Below, in pieces: positions 1 through 7,568 of a DNA stretch of 64,000 nt. The notes under the pieces are model-generated. The model had not been told where the DNA came from and made no database searches. It saw only the letters and a program-made list of their open reading frames with translations. A program made the translations under genes and the position numbers. Each line of letters opens with the position of its first letter. The stretch's first letter is position 1. The DNA is from Olsenella sp. oral taxon 807. GTDB taxonomy: Bacteria; Actinomycetota; Coriobacteriia; Coriobacteriales; Atopobiaceae. Where the stretch lies: the NCBI RefSeq assembly GCF_001189515.2, contig NZ_CP012069.2:1674001-1738000 (forward strand), given 5' to 3'.

Positions 1-95
1 GCAGCCATGTTATCCTCGCTCTCATACGTACTGACATTGTCAGTATAACGTCTTACGTGATGCTTTTCAAGGACCATGGTTATGCAGGCAAATGT

Positions 96-165
96 GATAT
101 TGTCTTACAAATGCCATGCCAATACTACTGGCATCCCAGTTCGCTATGCCGTCAAATAGCCATTT
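96..165. repeat. Left copy of a 70-bp inverted repeat
   Basis: These 70 bases match the reverse complement of 1284-1353 at 68 of 70 positions by direct reading. The right copy contains the promoter/operator side of the dinJ-like gene. The left copy keeps one half-site (TGTCTTAC at 101-108), but no antitoxin gene is visible on its outer side. The pair encloses the integrase remnant and the MazF-type TA operon. A rearrangement or inversion duplicating an operator region is a reasonable inference. Confidence 0.85.
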
Positions 166-230
166 GGCTGTCCAATCCACAGCCACCCTGCACACTGTTC
201 CAAATCCCCTCAAAGGAAAGGAACAGCCCC

Positions 231-606
231 ATGGAAGTCATCATCAACATCGTCCCGTCCCACATGCAGCCCCTCTCGACGCGTTCCAGCTCAAGCAGCT
301 CAAGGCCACGATGAGAGCCGCATTCGAGCGCACCAAGACCCCGTCGGCCCAGGACCCGGCCGACCTGCTGAAGCTCTTCCTTACGGCAAAGGAGATCGAG
401 GCTACTCGCCCAGGACAATCGCCTACTACCGCACCACGCTCGCGCTCATGACGCAAGCCCTCGCAAAGCCCTACACCCAGGTAACGAGCGACGACCTGCG
501 CGCCTACCTCGCCGAATACAAACAGGAACGTGCGGCCGGAAAGGTCACCATAGGCAATATCCGCCGCATCATGTCGAGCTGTCAGATGCTAAAATACATA
601 CAATAG
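231..606 (+). pseudogene. Tyrosine recombinase (phage-type integrase) N-terminal remnant
   Basis: Three reading frames must be joined to give an integrase SAM-like (core-binding) N-terminal domain: frame 1 from the ATG at 231, a second frame carrying LDAFQLKQLKATMRAAFER, and from about 400 a third frame carrying YSPRTIAYYRTTLALM and DLRAYLAEYKQERAAGK before the stop at 604-606. Single-base losses near 277 and 400 explain the frame changes. The catalytic domain (R-H-R-Y) is absent, so the gene is both frameshifted and truncated. It cannot make a working recombinase. It marks the area as an old integrated element. Confidence 0.75.
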
Positions 607-634
607 GTATATATTTTCCAATAATGGAGTAACT

Positions 635-898
635 ATGGCAGCTACAGCAACACTCAACACGAAGGTAGAGCCCTCCGACAAGGAGCGCTTCTCCAGAACA
701 GCCGAGTCCCTGGGCATGAATGCATCCACCGCGTTGAAGGTATTTGTACTCAAGTTCAACGAGTGCGGAGGGTTCCCCTTCGATGTACGTCGCGATCCGC
801 GTATCAACTACGCGAACAACGAGACCCTCCACGCCCATATGGAAGCCAGCAAGCTCGTAGTTCCTGCAGGGTGGAGAGACGACGATGACGACGAATAG
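635..898 (+). CDS. RelB/DinJ-family antitoxin
   Basis: This 87-residue protein has the ribbon-helix-helix N-terminus typical of RelB/DinJ antitoxins: a short beta strand (ATLNTKVEP), then two helices, including SLGMNASTALKVFVLKF. Such proteins bind their own promoter as dimers and wrap the partner toxin with the C-terminal part. The C-terminus is unusually acidic, ending in five Asp and one Glu. The gene overlaps the downstream MazF-type toxin by 14 bases, the usual translational coupling of type II TA operons. A GGAG ribosome site precedes the ATG. RelB/DinJ antitoxins usually partner RelE/YafQ toxins, so pairing with a MazF-like protein is atypical. Confidence 0.8.
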   Translation: MAATATLNTKVEPSDKERFSRTAESLGMNASTALKVFVLKFNECGGFPFDVRRDPRINYANNETLHAHMEASKLVVPAGWRDDDDDE

Positions 899-1238
899 CC
901 CCAGACCCTTCGAGGTGTGGAGGCTGGAGTTCGTTTACGAGGACCAACCCAAGGTCAGCAAGGTGCGGCCTGCCATCGTAGCCGTCGTCGACCACGACAA
1001 GGACACCGCCCTCGTGGCGAAGGTGACAGGTCACGGTCCAAGACCTGAGTTCCCCGGCGAGGTCAGGATAGTCGACTGGCAGCAGGCTGGGCTTACGAAG
1101 CCCTCAACAGCGCGGTGCTCGAAAACGATGACCGTTCCCCTCGCTGCGTTCGACAACGCTTCGCGGTACGGCCCCCTATCGAAGGAAGATGCCCGAGCCG
1201 TTGAGCAGGCTCTCCGAGATCTCGGTGCTATTCTTTAA
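885..1238 (+). CDS. PemK/MazF-family toxin
   Basis: The 117-residue product shows the PemK/MazF fold signatures: FEVWRLEF near the start, KVRPAIVAVV at about residues 25-34, and KPSTARCSKTMTVPL in the second half, matching the conserved S/T-x-R-C region. Family members are ribosome-independent or ribosome-dependent mRNA interferases. The ATG lies inside the antitoxin gene and the frame is intact to the stop, so the pair could be functional. The right member of the 70-bp inverted repeat begins 45 bases after its stop codon. Confidence 0.82.
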   Translation: MTTNSPRPFEVWRLEFVYEDQPKVSKVRPAIVAVVDHDKDTALVAKVTGHGPRPEFPGEVRIVDWQQAGLTKPSTARCSKTMTVPLAAFDNASRYGPLSKEDARAVEQALRDLGAIL

Positions 1239-1283
1239 CAGTCATGACTGCGATATGCCGGTGTCAAACATAAGACCTTATAT

Positions 1284-1353
1284 AAATGGCTATTTGGCGG
1301 CATAGTGAACTGGGATGCCAGTAGTATTGGCATGGCATTTGTAAGACAATATC
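1284..1353. repeat. Right copy of the 70-bp inverted repeat
   Basis: Partner of 96-165 (68 of 70 identical in reverse complement). It includes a small internal hairpin, ATGCCA-N7-TGGCAT, and overlaps the left part of the dinJ-like operator palindrome. Confidence 0.85.
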
Positions 1354-1368
1354 ATATTTATGTCTTAC
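1341..1368. promoter_or_regulatory. Palindromic operator of the dinJ-like operon
   Basis: GTAAGACA (1341-1348) and TGTCTTAC (1361-1368) are perfect inverted arms separated by 12 AT-rich bases. They end immediately before the AAAGGAGG ribosome site of the antitoxin gene. The position and symmetry fit autorepression by a ribbon-helix-helix antitoxin; the binding protein is inferred. Confidence 0.65.
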
Positions 1369-1381
1369 AAAGGAGGCAGCC

Positions 1382-1654
1382 ATGGCATCTGTGACGATAC
1401 GTGTGGACGATGAGACCAAGGCCGAGGCGACCGAGATCGTCGAGGACTTCGGCTTCGACCTCTCGTCGGTCACGAGGGCATTCTACCGTCAGATCGTGCG
1501 CGAGCGCAGGATCCCCCTGAGCCTCTCGTACGACGTCCCCAACGACGAAACCATCGCCGCCCTACGCGAGGGTGCCGAGATTCTGGCCACAGGCGGCACG
1601 GGACAGTCGTTCTCGTCCGGCCGCGACCTTCTCGATGCGGCATACAAGGCCTGA
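1382..1654 (+). CDS. DinJ/RelB-family antitoxin
   Basis: A 90-residue protein starting MASVTIRVDDETKAEATEIV, the standard DinJ/RelB ribbon-helix-helix domain that binds operator DNA as a dimer. SFSSGRDLLDAAYKA at the C-terminus would be the toxin-neutralising segment. A strong AAAGGAGG site sits six bases before the ATG, and a perfect palindromic operator lies just upstream. The next gene, five bases downstream, is a damaged YafQ-type toxin, so this antitoxin may now be unpartnered. It is clearly different in sequence from the antitoxin at 635-898. Confidence 0.85.
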   Translation: MASVTIRVDDETKAEATEIVEDFGFDLSSVTRAFYRQIVRERRIPLSLSYDVPNDETIAALREGAEILATGGTGQSFSSGRDLLDAAYKA

Positions 1655-1658
1655 TGCC

Positions 1659-1952
1659 ATGGGGAGACTTGAGGCCCAGTACAGCCCGGCGTTCGTCCGG
1701 GACGCCAAGAGGCTCAGGAAGAAGCACGTGGATGACACCGCGCTCGCAGGGGTCATCGATCTCATAGTGAGAAACACGCCCGAGGCCCTCGAGCGACTCC
1801 GGCGCAGACACCGCATGCATACGCTTGCTGGTAACTGGGCGGGAAGCAACGAGCGCCATGTTGCCAACACGGGTATCCTTGTTACTCATTTATCCGGGAT
1901 CCGCAGACAGCGGGCCACCTCACGCATGGCAACCCGTCAACGTGCGAGGTGA
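1659..1952 (+). pseudogene. YafQ-type mRNA interferase toxin, frameshifted
   Basis: The start (LEAQYSPAFVRDAKRLRKKHVD) and the segment HTLAGNWAGSNERHV match the YafQ/RelE layout, where an H-x-L-x-G-x-W-x-G-x-R-E-x-H block precedes the catalytic C-terminus. After residue 68 or so the frame loses similarity. An adjacent frame offers LLIYPG and then another offers GHLTHGN, so at least one indel disrupts the W-x-(L/I)-I-Y and terminal H-F region where catalytic residues lie. The product would probably be non-toxic. It directly follows the intact dinJ-like antitoxin gene. Confidence 0.65.
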
Positions 1953-1991
1953 TCGAACGCTTGGCGGAGAGTCGCTCGGTCACCCTTGAAT

Positions 1992-2468
1992 TCAGTTCTC
2001 TCCCCCTAAGAACAGGGGGTTGTCGCACCGGCGCGAGGCATAGAAGCCCTCTATCGCCTCATTAGAGATGACCACGCTGCAGCGATCGCTATCCCCACAC
2101 CCCTGACGCGCATCGCTCCACGGTGCCTCCCCATGCGAGAGTCCGCTAAGCTGATCGCCTTCATAGTCGCCGAGCACATGCAAGGTCCGGTCAACGAACG
2201 ATCGCTCGTGCTCGCTAAGGGGTTGGACGATCTTGGGATTGGGAGCAATGTCCCCCGGTCCGATGATGAACCTTCCCCTATGCCTGCGGTAGAGCTCAAG
2301 GGAGACGGGGCCGTTCACCCACGCCTGAAAGGTCTCGGGAAAAAGTGGACGGTGCGTCTCGACGAGGGAAAGCGCGTTGCTGTAGAAGGCGAGCTTCTGC
2401 AGCTTCATGGTCGAAACATATCCCGTCTTCTCAAGAATATATTCAGCAACATCAAGTATACTCGCCAT
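1992..2468 (-). CDS. Panacea/SocA-domain (DUF4065) antitoxin-like protein
   Basis: The 158-residue protein begins MASILDVAEYILEKTG and contains MKLQKLAFYSNALSLV and FQAWVNGPVSLELYRRHRG, the hallmarks of the DUF4065/Panacea domain. Panacea proteins neutralise many unrelated toxins or act as proteolytic adaptors (SocA). The ATG at 2468 is chosen because an AGGGGAGGGG ribosome site precedes it; the open frame continues upstream but only into repeat DNA. No partner toxin adjoins it: upstream lies an insertion sequence and downstream the broken YafQ gene converges. It may be orphaned by IS insertion. Confidence 0.75.
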   Translation of the reverse strand: MASILDVAEYILEKTGYVSTMKLQKLAFYSNALSLVETHRPLFPETFQAWVNGPVSLELYRRHRGRFIIGPGDIAPNPKIVQPLSEHERSFVDRTLHVLGDYEGDQLSGLSHGEAPWSDARQGCGDSDRCSVVISNEAIEGFYASRRCDNPLFLGGEN

Positions 2469-2537
2469 GACCCCTCCCCTACGGAACCGCATCCGACAAA
2501 ACGTATGATGGATCTGTCTCTGCCTTCTGATGACAAC

Positions 2538-2740
2538 ATATTTTAACCGGTGTAGCCCAAAAGGACGAGACGTTGGCCAGATCCGTATGGGAAATGGAAG
2601 GATGATACGGTGCAACCAATCACCACAGCGATGATGGTGAGGGCAAGCCAAGCGTCATTGGGCTCCTCGGGAGTTTGTGTGAGTGAACGTCTCAGCAAAG
2701 ACGCCAAGCTAGCGGCGGCGGCGCTCGCGCAGAGCTTGTT
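2538..2740. repeat. 203-bp direct repeat, left copy, flanking the IS1634-type element
   Basis: Identical to 6435-6637 except for one base (G at 2549, A at 6446). The copies directly bracket the IS1634-type element. IS1634 of Mycoplasma mycoides is known for unusually long, variable target duplications, so this is best read as a very long target-site duplication. The copy includes part of the composite repeat seen again near 41.5 and 61.1 kb. Confidence 0.88.
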
Positions 2741-2946
2741 CCGCAGTTCCGCAGTATAGAGATCGAGTTTTCTTTCATTGTCCCTGCTGGAGCACTCATC
2801 CTCTTGTCAAATCAGATGAATTTTTTTGCTCGCGCTTCCTACCGTAGTATCATACGGGCAGGGAAACGGAAGGGAGCGCGATGTACCTCAAGCAGACGCC
2901 GCAGAGGGGCGGCAGGGTCAGCCTCTCGACCTAAATTCCCGGAGAG

Positions 2947-4500
2947 TTATGACATGGTCGGCAGCTTGTAGCCCAGCCTGTCGAAGATGTCTCGCTGCCT
3001 CCCGGTGACCTCCAGCACCCTGGGCCTGTGGCCCTTCCGCGTGTGGCGCTCGATGGTCTCCACCTCGTCGAGCAGGCCCTCGAGCGTGTATTCCTCGTCG
3101 AGCCCCGTCTCGCGCATGCGGCGACGCAGCCACGCCGTCAGCACGAGCGCGACGAACGTCACGAACAGCTTCCCCGCGAGCGTCCCCTCGGTGGACACGC
3201 GCGGAGTGCGGAGGTCGAGCAGGGACTTGACGTCGCCGAAGCGCTTCTCTATGGCGTCCTTGTCGCGATAGGCGGCCAGCGCCTCGAAGGGACCCATGAC
3301 CTCGTTGGAGAACAGCGCGAAGTACCCCGCGCGGGCCGTGGCGGCCGCGATGGCCGCGTCCCTGCCCACCGGCCTGCCGCGCACGACCTCGAAGTACTCG
3401 TCGTAGTGGCGCTCGTGGGCCTCGACGCGGTTGCCGGCGGAGAGCTCGGAGGCGCAGGCGCGCAGCAGCGCCGCGAGCCTGCGCTCTGCCTCGGCCGCCC
3501 TGGAGGCGTCGAAGAAGAGGTACACGTAGCTGCGCCGCCTTGCCCTGACGACGTCGCCCCTGCGCGGGCGCCTCTCCTCGTAGTCCCACCCGTGCGCGAC
3601 CCTCATGCCGTAGAGCCCGGTGGAGGGGTCGTAGTTCTTCCAGCTCCTGAGCTCGCCGGCATGCGCGTCGACGGCGTCCCTGAACAGCCTCAGCGACGTC
3701 GGCATGCCCATCAGGAACTTGAGGTGCTCGCGCATCATGGCGTTGACGTTGGTGGCCGACCAGAAGCCGCGGTCCATCACCAGGCGAACCCTGCCGGGGA
3801 GGGAGGGCTCCATGTCCCTTATGAGCGCCCTCACCGTGGAGACGTCCGCTATGTTGCCCGCCACCTTGCGGTAGTGCAGCGGCATGCCGCTGTCCTGCCC
3901 CACCAGCATCGCCAGGTTGATCTGCGGCAGCGGCACGCCGTCCTTGTTGCGGCCCCACCTGACCTGGGCGAGGGCCTCGGAGTACGACGATATCGACGTC
4001 GTGTCGTAGAAGAGCCGGTCGCCCCGCCCGTGACGCCCGGCGAGGGCCGAGCAGAACGCGTCGCGCTCCGCCTCGCCGATCGAGGCCAGCAGCTCCGAGG
4101 AGCGCTGGGAGGCGATCGGGGCGCCGTGGGGCGTGGCGTGGGTGGCCGCGTACCTGGGGAAGCGCGACAGCGGGGCGGAGCCCTCGCAGATCATGTAGTG
4201 GGCCAGCGACAGCACCTGGTCCGAGCCGTGGGGCAGCGCGCGCCCGAGCGCCGCCGCGACCCCAGACTCGCCGGCAGCGGCGTCGAGCAGCGCGCACGCG
4301 CCGTAGAACTCGCGCCTGGGACCGGGCGACGGGGCCCTGGTCGGCCTGTTGGGCACGACCTCGCCGGTCCCTGGGTCGACGTGCCCGACCAGCCTGCGCC
4401 TGCCGTAGCGCGACTGCTTCCTCTTTGGGTCCCACCTCGCCTCGGCCTCGTACACGTACACGGTGCCCGTGCGCCTGTCGGTCTGCCTTATCAGGGCCAT
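2947..4500 (-). CDS. DDE transposase of the nested IS (IS1634-like)
   Basis: The 517-residue product is an IS4-superfamily DDE transposase. Visible catalytic motifs are FYDTTSISSYS (first Asp, about residue 165), VMDRGFWS (second Asp, about 242) and YRDKDAIEKRFGDVKS (Glu in a Y-x2-K-x3-E-x6-K signature, about 410). It catalyses excision and insertion of its own element. The start MALIRQTDRRTG is preferred over the upstream TTG because a GGGAGG site precedes it. The frame is intact and the terminal repeats are present, so the element may still be mobile. Confidence 0.88.
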   Translation of the reverse strand: MALIRQTDRRTGTVYVYEAEARWDPKRKQSRYGRRRLVGHVDPGTGEVVPNRPTRAPSPGPRREFYGACALLDAAAGESGVAAALGRALPHGSDQVLSLAHYMICEGSAPLSRFPRYAATHATPHGAPIASQRSSELLASIGEAERDAFCSALAGRHGRGDRLFYDTTSISSYSEALAQVRWGRNKDGVPLPQINLAMLVGQDSGMPLHYRKVAGNIADVSTVRALIRDMEPSLPGRVRLVMDRGFWSATNVNAMMREHLKFLMGMPTSLRLFRDAVDAHAGELRSWKNYDPSTGLYGMRVAHGWDYEERRPRRGDVVRARRRSYVYLFFDASRAAEAERRLAALLRACASELSAGNRVEAHERHYDEYFEVVRGRPVGRDAAIAAATARAGYFALFSNEVMGPFEALAAYRDKDAIEKRFGDVKSLLDLRTPRVSTEGTLAGKLFVTFVALVLTAWLRRRMRETGLDEEYTLEGLLDEVETIERHTRKGHRPRVLEVTGRQRDIFDRLGYKLPTMS

Positions 4501-4522
4501 CTCCGCCCTCCCTGCCGTCAAT

Positions 4523-4558
4523 GAACCACGTCATATATAATGATACATGACGTGGTTC
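4523..4558. promoter_or_regulatory. 12-bp inverted repeat upstream of the IS transposase gene
   Basis: GAACCACGTCAT (4523-4534) and ATGACGTGGTTC (4547-4558) are perfect inverted arms around 12 AT-rich bases. They lie just upstream of the transposase start, where a promoter is expected. The site may bind transposase or a host factor. Confidence 0.5.
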
Positions 4559-4571
4559 CGGAACACAAGAT

Positions 4572-4594
4572 ATGGGAGCCTGTCAGGCTCCCAT
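4572..4594. terminator. Hairpin near the right end of the nested IS
   Basis: ATGGGAGCCTG-T-CAGGCTCCCAT is a perfect 11-bp stem in DNA with almost no loop. Hairpins in this position commonly shield a transposase gene from read-through transcription entering from outside. There is no clear T-tract, so termination is inferred. Confidence 0.45.
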
Positions 4595-6434
4595 GCACAA
4601 ATCACCCACATGATGTGGAGGCAGTCAGTTCACGTCATACAAAAGTCGGGAATGCAGGCTCTCGATAGTCGAGAGCTGGTGGGACCCCGGCAAGGGCCGC
4701 TCGCGCCAACGCACCGTGGAGAACCTGGGCCACCTGGACGCCCTCGCCGCCGAGCACGCCGACCCCGTGGCCTGGGGCAGGGCGCGCGCCGCCGAGCTGA
4801 CCGAGGCCAGGAGGGCGTCCGAGCAGTCGGTCCCCATCGAGGTCCACCCCGCCCAGAGGATCGACAAGCGCGCCTCCAACAGGAAGAACCTGGGGTGCGC
4901 GATAGCGCTCTCGCAGTACGCCGCGCTCGGCGTCGAGCGGCCGCTGCGCAACCGCATGCGCGGGAGGCGCGTCGGGTACGACCTCAACGCCGTGCTGAGG
5001 CTCCTCGTCTGCGAGCGGATCGTCGACCCGGGCTCGAAGAGGGCGGCCTGGCCCGACAGGGGGCGCCACTTCTTCCGCGCGGAGTTCACCGACGACGACG
5101 CCTACCGCGCGCTGGACGAGCTGGCGGCGTCGAGGGACGCCGTCGTCTCCGCGATGAACAGGTCGATCGCCGCCTCCGGAGCCCGCGACCTGTCGGCGGT
5201 GTACTACGACGTGACCAACTACTACTTCGAGGTCGACAAGGAGGACGGGCTCAGGAGGAAGGGGGTCAGCAAGGAGCGCAGGCCCAACCCCATCGTGCAG
5301 ATGGGCCTGCTCCAGGACGCCAACGGCATCCCGATGGCCTACCGCAAGTTCCCCGGGAACACCGCCGACTGCCGGACGATGATCCCGGTGCTATCCGACA
5401 TGAAGCGCGACTGCGGCGTCGACCGCGTCGTCACCGTGGCCGACAAGGGGCCCGACTGCTCGGAGAACATCGCCGCCGCAGCCGCCTCCGGCGACGGGTT
5501 CGTCCTCTCCCAGTCGGTGCGCGGCACCAGGTCGGACAAGGAGCTCAGGGCGTGGGTGCTCTCTGAGGAGGGCTACGAGCGCGGGGCGGGCGGCGACGCG
5601 AGGTTCAGGTCGAAGTCGAGGCAGGGCTTCAAGACCGTCCACCTCAGGGCGGCCGACACGGCGTCGGGCAGGACCCAGGACGTGCGCGTCGACGTCAAGT
5701 ACGTGGCCTTCTGGTCCGAGAGGTACGCACGCCGGGCACGCCGCGAGCGAGAGAGGGTCATCGAGAGGGCCAGGGGGCTCGTGGCGAACCCGGGCGCCTA
5801 CACGAGGGCCACCAGCCACGGGGCCGCCCGGTTCGTCAGGAACCTGCACTTCGACGGCAAGACCGGGGAGGTCATCGAGACGCGCAGGCTGGAGCTCGAC
5901 GAGGAGGCCATCGCCGAGGCAGAGCGCTACGACGGCTACTACCTCATCGTCACCAGCGAGACCGGCTGGCCAGACGGCAAGGTCATCGACACCTACCGGG
6001 AGCTCTGGAGGATAGAGGAGTCGTTCAGGGTCACGAAGTCCGAACTCAGGACGCGACCCGTCTACGTGTGGACGCCTCGGCACATAGAGGCTCACCTCCT
6101 CGTCTGCTACGTGGCGCTCACGATACTGCGGCTGCTGCAGCGCGCGACCGGCCTGCCCTGCGGACGCATCCGCGAGGAGATCGCCGCCATGTCGGGCACC
6201 AACGTGGACGCCAACTGGTGGGTCTTCGACCATCGCACAAATGAGTCTGACCTGCTCGTGGGGGCCGTGGGTCTGGAGGACCTCAAGCTCAGGGTCCTGA
6301 CCACGGGCAGGGCGACGGAGATCCTGGCAAAGGCGGCAAAGGGTAGGATACCGCAGGCAAAATGATCATGGGAGACAAGACATGTCCGCAGGCCTGGGCC
6401 CCTTTTATTTGAAATTTACTGCGGAAGTCAGGAT

Positions 6435-6637
6435 ATATTTTAACCAGTGTAGCCCAAAAGGACGAGACGTTGGCCAGATCCGTATGGGAAATGGAAGGAT
6501 GATACGGTGCAACCAATCACCACAGCGATGATGGTGAGGGCAAGCCAAGCGTCATTGGGCTCCTCGGGAGTTTGTGTGAGTGAACGTCTCAGCAAAGACG
6601 CCAAGCTAGCGGCGGCGGCGCTCGCGCAGAGCTTGTT
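6435..6637. repeat. 203-bp direct repeat, right copy
   Basis: Partner of 2538-2740 with one mismatch. Here the sequence continues without a break into the composite repeat (TTTTCCCGACC...), so this side shows the original, uninterrupted target. Confidence 0.88.
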
Positions 6638-6800
6638 TTCCCGACCAAAGGGGAGGGGGCCAGCGAGGGGACGCCGCCGGCGCGCCATGGCGGTCGAGGC
6701 CCTCGTTCCACCCGACGCGGCTCGCGTCGCAACAGTGTACACAAGTGCCTCAAAACGGATCCGAGAGGCCAGTTTCGCCGATCTGTGTACACTCTTTGTC
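6559..6800 (+). repeat. Composite dispersed repeat, copy A
   Basis: Clearly alignable, in opposite orientation, with 41503-41945 and 61104-61443. Shared landmarks in order are GGGCTC-TCGGG, AGACGCCAA, TTCCCGACC, CGCGCCATGG, GACGCGGCTCGCGTCGCAAC and the 58-bp GTGTACAC element. Arg/Ala-rich open frames cross all three copies but have no recognisable domain; I regard it as noncoding. Confidence 0.7.
6735..6792. repeat. 58-bp symmetric GTGTACAC element, copy 1
   Basis: GTGTACAC at both ends, 58 bp from outer edge to outer edge, with an inner GGCC/GCC palindromic region. Reading outward, each arm resembles ATTTGTGTACACTGTT. Confidence 0.75.
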
Positions 6801-6826
6801 CCCACGCCTGTCCACTACGGCGCACC

Positions 6827-7220
6827 TCACGGAAAGGCGCACTCTGCACTCGCCCCTCGATCGCGGCGAGACCAAAAAGCGCATTCTGCTCCAGCGCCTC
6901 ACCAAAAACCGCAGTTTGGTTAGTCCGGGGGTCTTAGAGTGCGCTTTTCCGTCACGTCACGGTGCCCGGGAGGTGTGGGGCAACCCCCCGCCAGGCTGCG
7001 GGGCACTATGGAGAATGCCTCAACTGGGCAAATGCGCTCGAGCAACCCCCCGCCAGCCTGCGGGGCGGCTTGCGCGAGGGTCCGCAGATCTCGGTTCGGA
7101 GTCTGGCCTCACGGAAAGGCGCACTCTGCCCGACCGGCGGGCTTCAGAATGCGCCTTTCCGTAGAATGCGCTTTTCCTCACCTGGGCAAACGTCGAGCCA
7201 CCTCACGGAAAAGCGCACTC
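6827..7220. repeat. Cluster of ACGGAAAAGCGCATTCT-type repeats (about 8 copies)
   Basis: Units occur near 6830, 6870, 6895, 6935, 7110, 7145, 7164 and 7205 in both orientations. The last two form a 57-bp palindromic element (7164-7220): arms GAATGCGCTTTTCC and GGAAAAGCGCACTC around the core CTCACCTGGGCAAACGT. No convincing gene exists in 6430-7568; this cluster, a two-hairpin element and two 58-bp elements occupy most of it. Confidence 0.75.
6984..7067. repeat. Two-hairpin element, copy 1
   Basis: A hairpin with CCCCGC/GCGGGG arms (6986-7003), the core CAACTGGGCAAATG (7021-7034) and a second hairpin of the same type (about 7046-7065). The same order occurs at 9226-9310 and 60950-61037. Confidence 0.65.
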
Positions 7221-7242
7221 TGCAGCCGACGCAACCGCAACA

Positions 7243-7300
7243 GTGTACACAAATGCCTCAGAACGGCGCCGAGAAGCCGTTTTCGCCGATCTGTGTACAC
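7243..7300. repeat. 58-bp symmetric GTGTACAC element, copy 2
   Basis: GTGTACAC termini exactly 58 bp edge to edge; the inner part (AACGGCGCCGAGAAGCCGTT) is an imperfect palindrome. It stands 270 bp upstream of the tcdA-like gene. Confidence 0.75.
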
Positions 7301-7568
7301 TCTTTGTCCCCACGGCCGCTCGTGCGACTGGATAGGGCCACGGGTCCCACGACATCGACGGTCCCATGGCCCCCGTGATGCCAAGGCGCTCGGACCTGAG
7401 GCCCACGCCGCCGGGGCGGCGGCACATTTGCGCTGCCAGGCGCTCCTCTCGCCGCTCGTTGCCCTAGAATGTCACAGGCACGGTATACGCAGGATGCCTG
7501 AACAGGAGCAGTTAGGGTGGGCATCTCGGCTGGCGCGCTTCAACGCTTGGGGTTTGTAAAGGAGGATA

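Larger units (their letters stand above)
2930..4658 (-). mobile_element. IS4/IS1634-superfamily insertion sequence nested in the IS1634-type element
   Basis: This 1729-bp element starts CCTaaATTCCCG and ends with the complement of CCTgcATTCCCG. It is flanked by the 7-bp duplication CTCTCGA (2923-2929 and 4659-4665). Deleting it with one duplication restores the reading frame ...RVSLSIVESWW... of the host transposase, which confirms both boundaries. It carries one intact transposase gene on the minus strand. Confidence 0.9.
2881..6365 (+). pseudogene. IS1634-family transposase gene split by an IS insertion
   Basis: The N-terminal codons lie at 2881-2929 (MYLKQTPQRGGRVSLS) and the rest resumes at 4665 (IVESWWDPGKGRSRQRTVE), after 1.7 kb of foreign DNA. 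Together they give about 582 residues, full length for the family. The DDE catalytic core is visible in the downstream part: YYDVTNYYFEV (first Asp), VTVADKG (second Asp) and YRELWRIEESFRVTKS (Glu with the downstream Lys). A GGGAG site precedes the ATG at 2881. Any product starting at the internal ATG at 4716 would lack the N-terminal domain. Confidence 0.85.
2741..6434 (+). mobile_element. IS1634-family insertion sequence, interrupted by a second IS
   Basis: The ends carry a short terminal inverted repeat, TTCCGCAGTA (2747-2756, and its complement at 6417-6426). The element fills the space between the two copies of the 203-bp direct repeat. Removing the nested IS and one 7-bp duplication leaves about 1.96 kb, a normal size for this family. 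Its transposase gene is split at codon 16, so the element is dead unless helped in trans. Confidence 0.8.

Noticed and set aside
3028-4524. 498-codon plus-strand frame opposite the IS transposase
   Set aside because: It is the antisense of a clear DDE transposase gene; long antisense frames are expected in GC-rich coding DNA.
2918-4534. 538-codon minus-strand frame overlapping the transposase
   Set aside because: Composition is Arg/Gly/Ala-rich without motifs; the 517-residue frame carries the catalytic residues.
4716-6365. Intact 549-residue transposase starting at 4716
   Set aside because: The true N-terminus lies at 2881, separated by the nested IS; starting at 4716 would truncate a family-conserved region.
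2741-6434. Composite transposon
   Set aside because: The two elements are nested, not flanking cargo; the joined reading frame proves insertion of one into the other.
6507-6923. Arg/Ala-rich frame across composite repeat copy A
   Set aside because: Similar frames in copies B and C have no domain or ribosome site and run through the palindromic elements; treated as noncoding.
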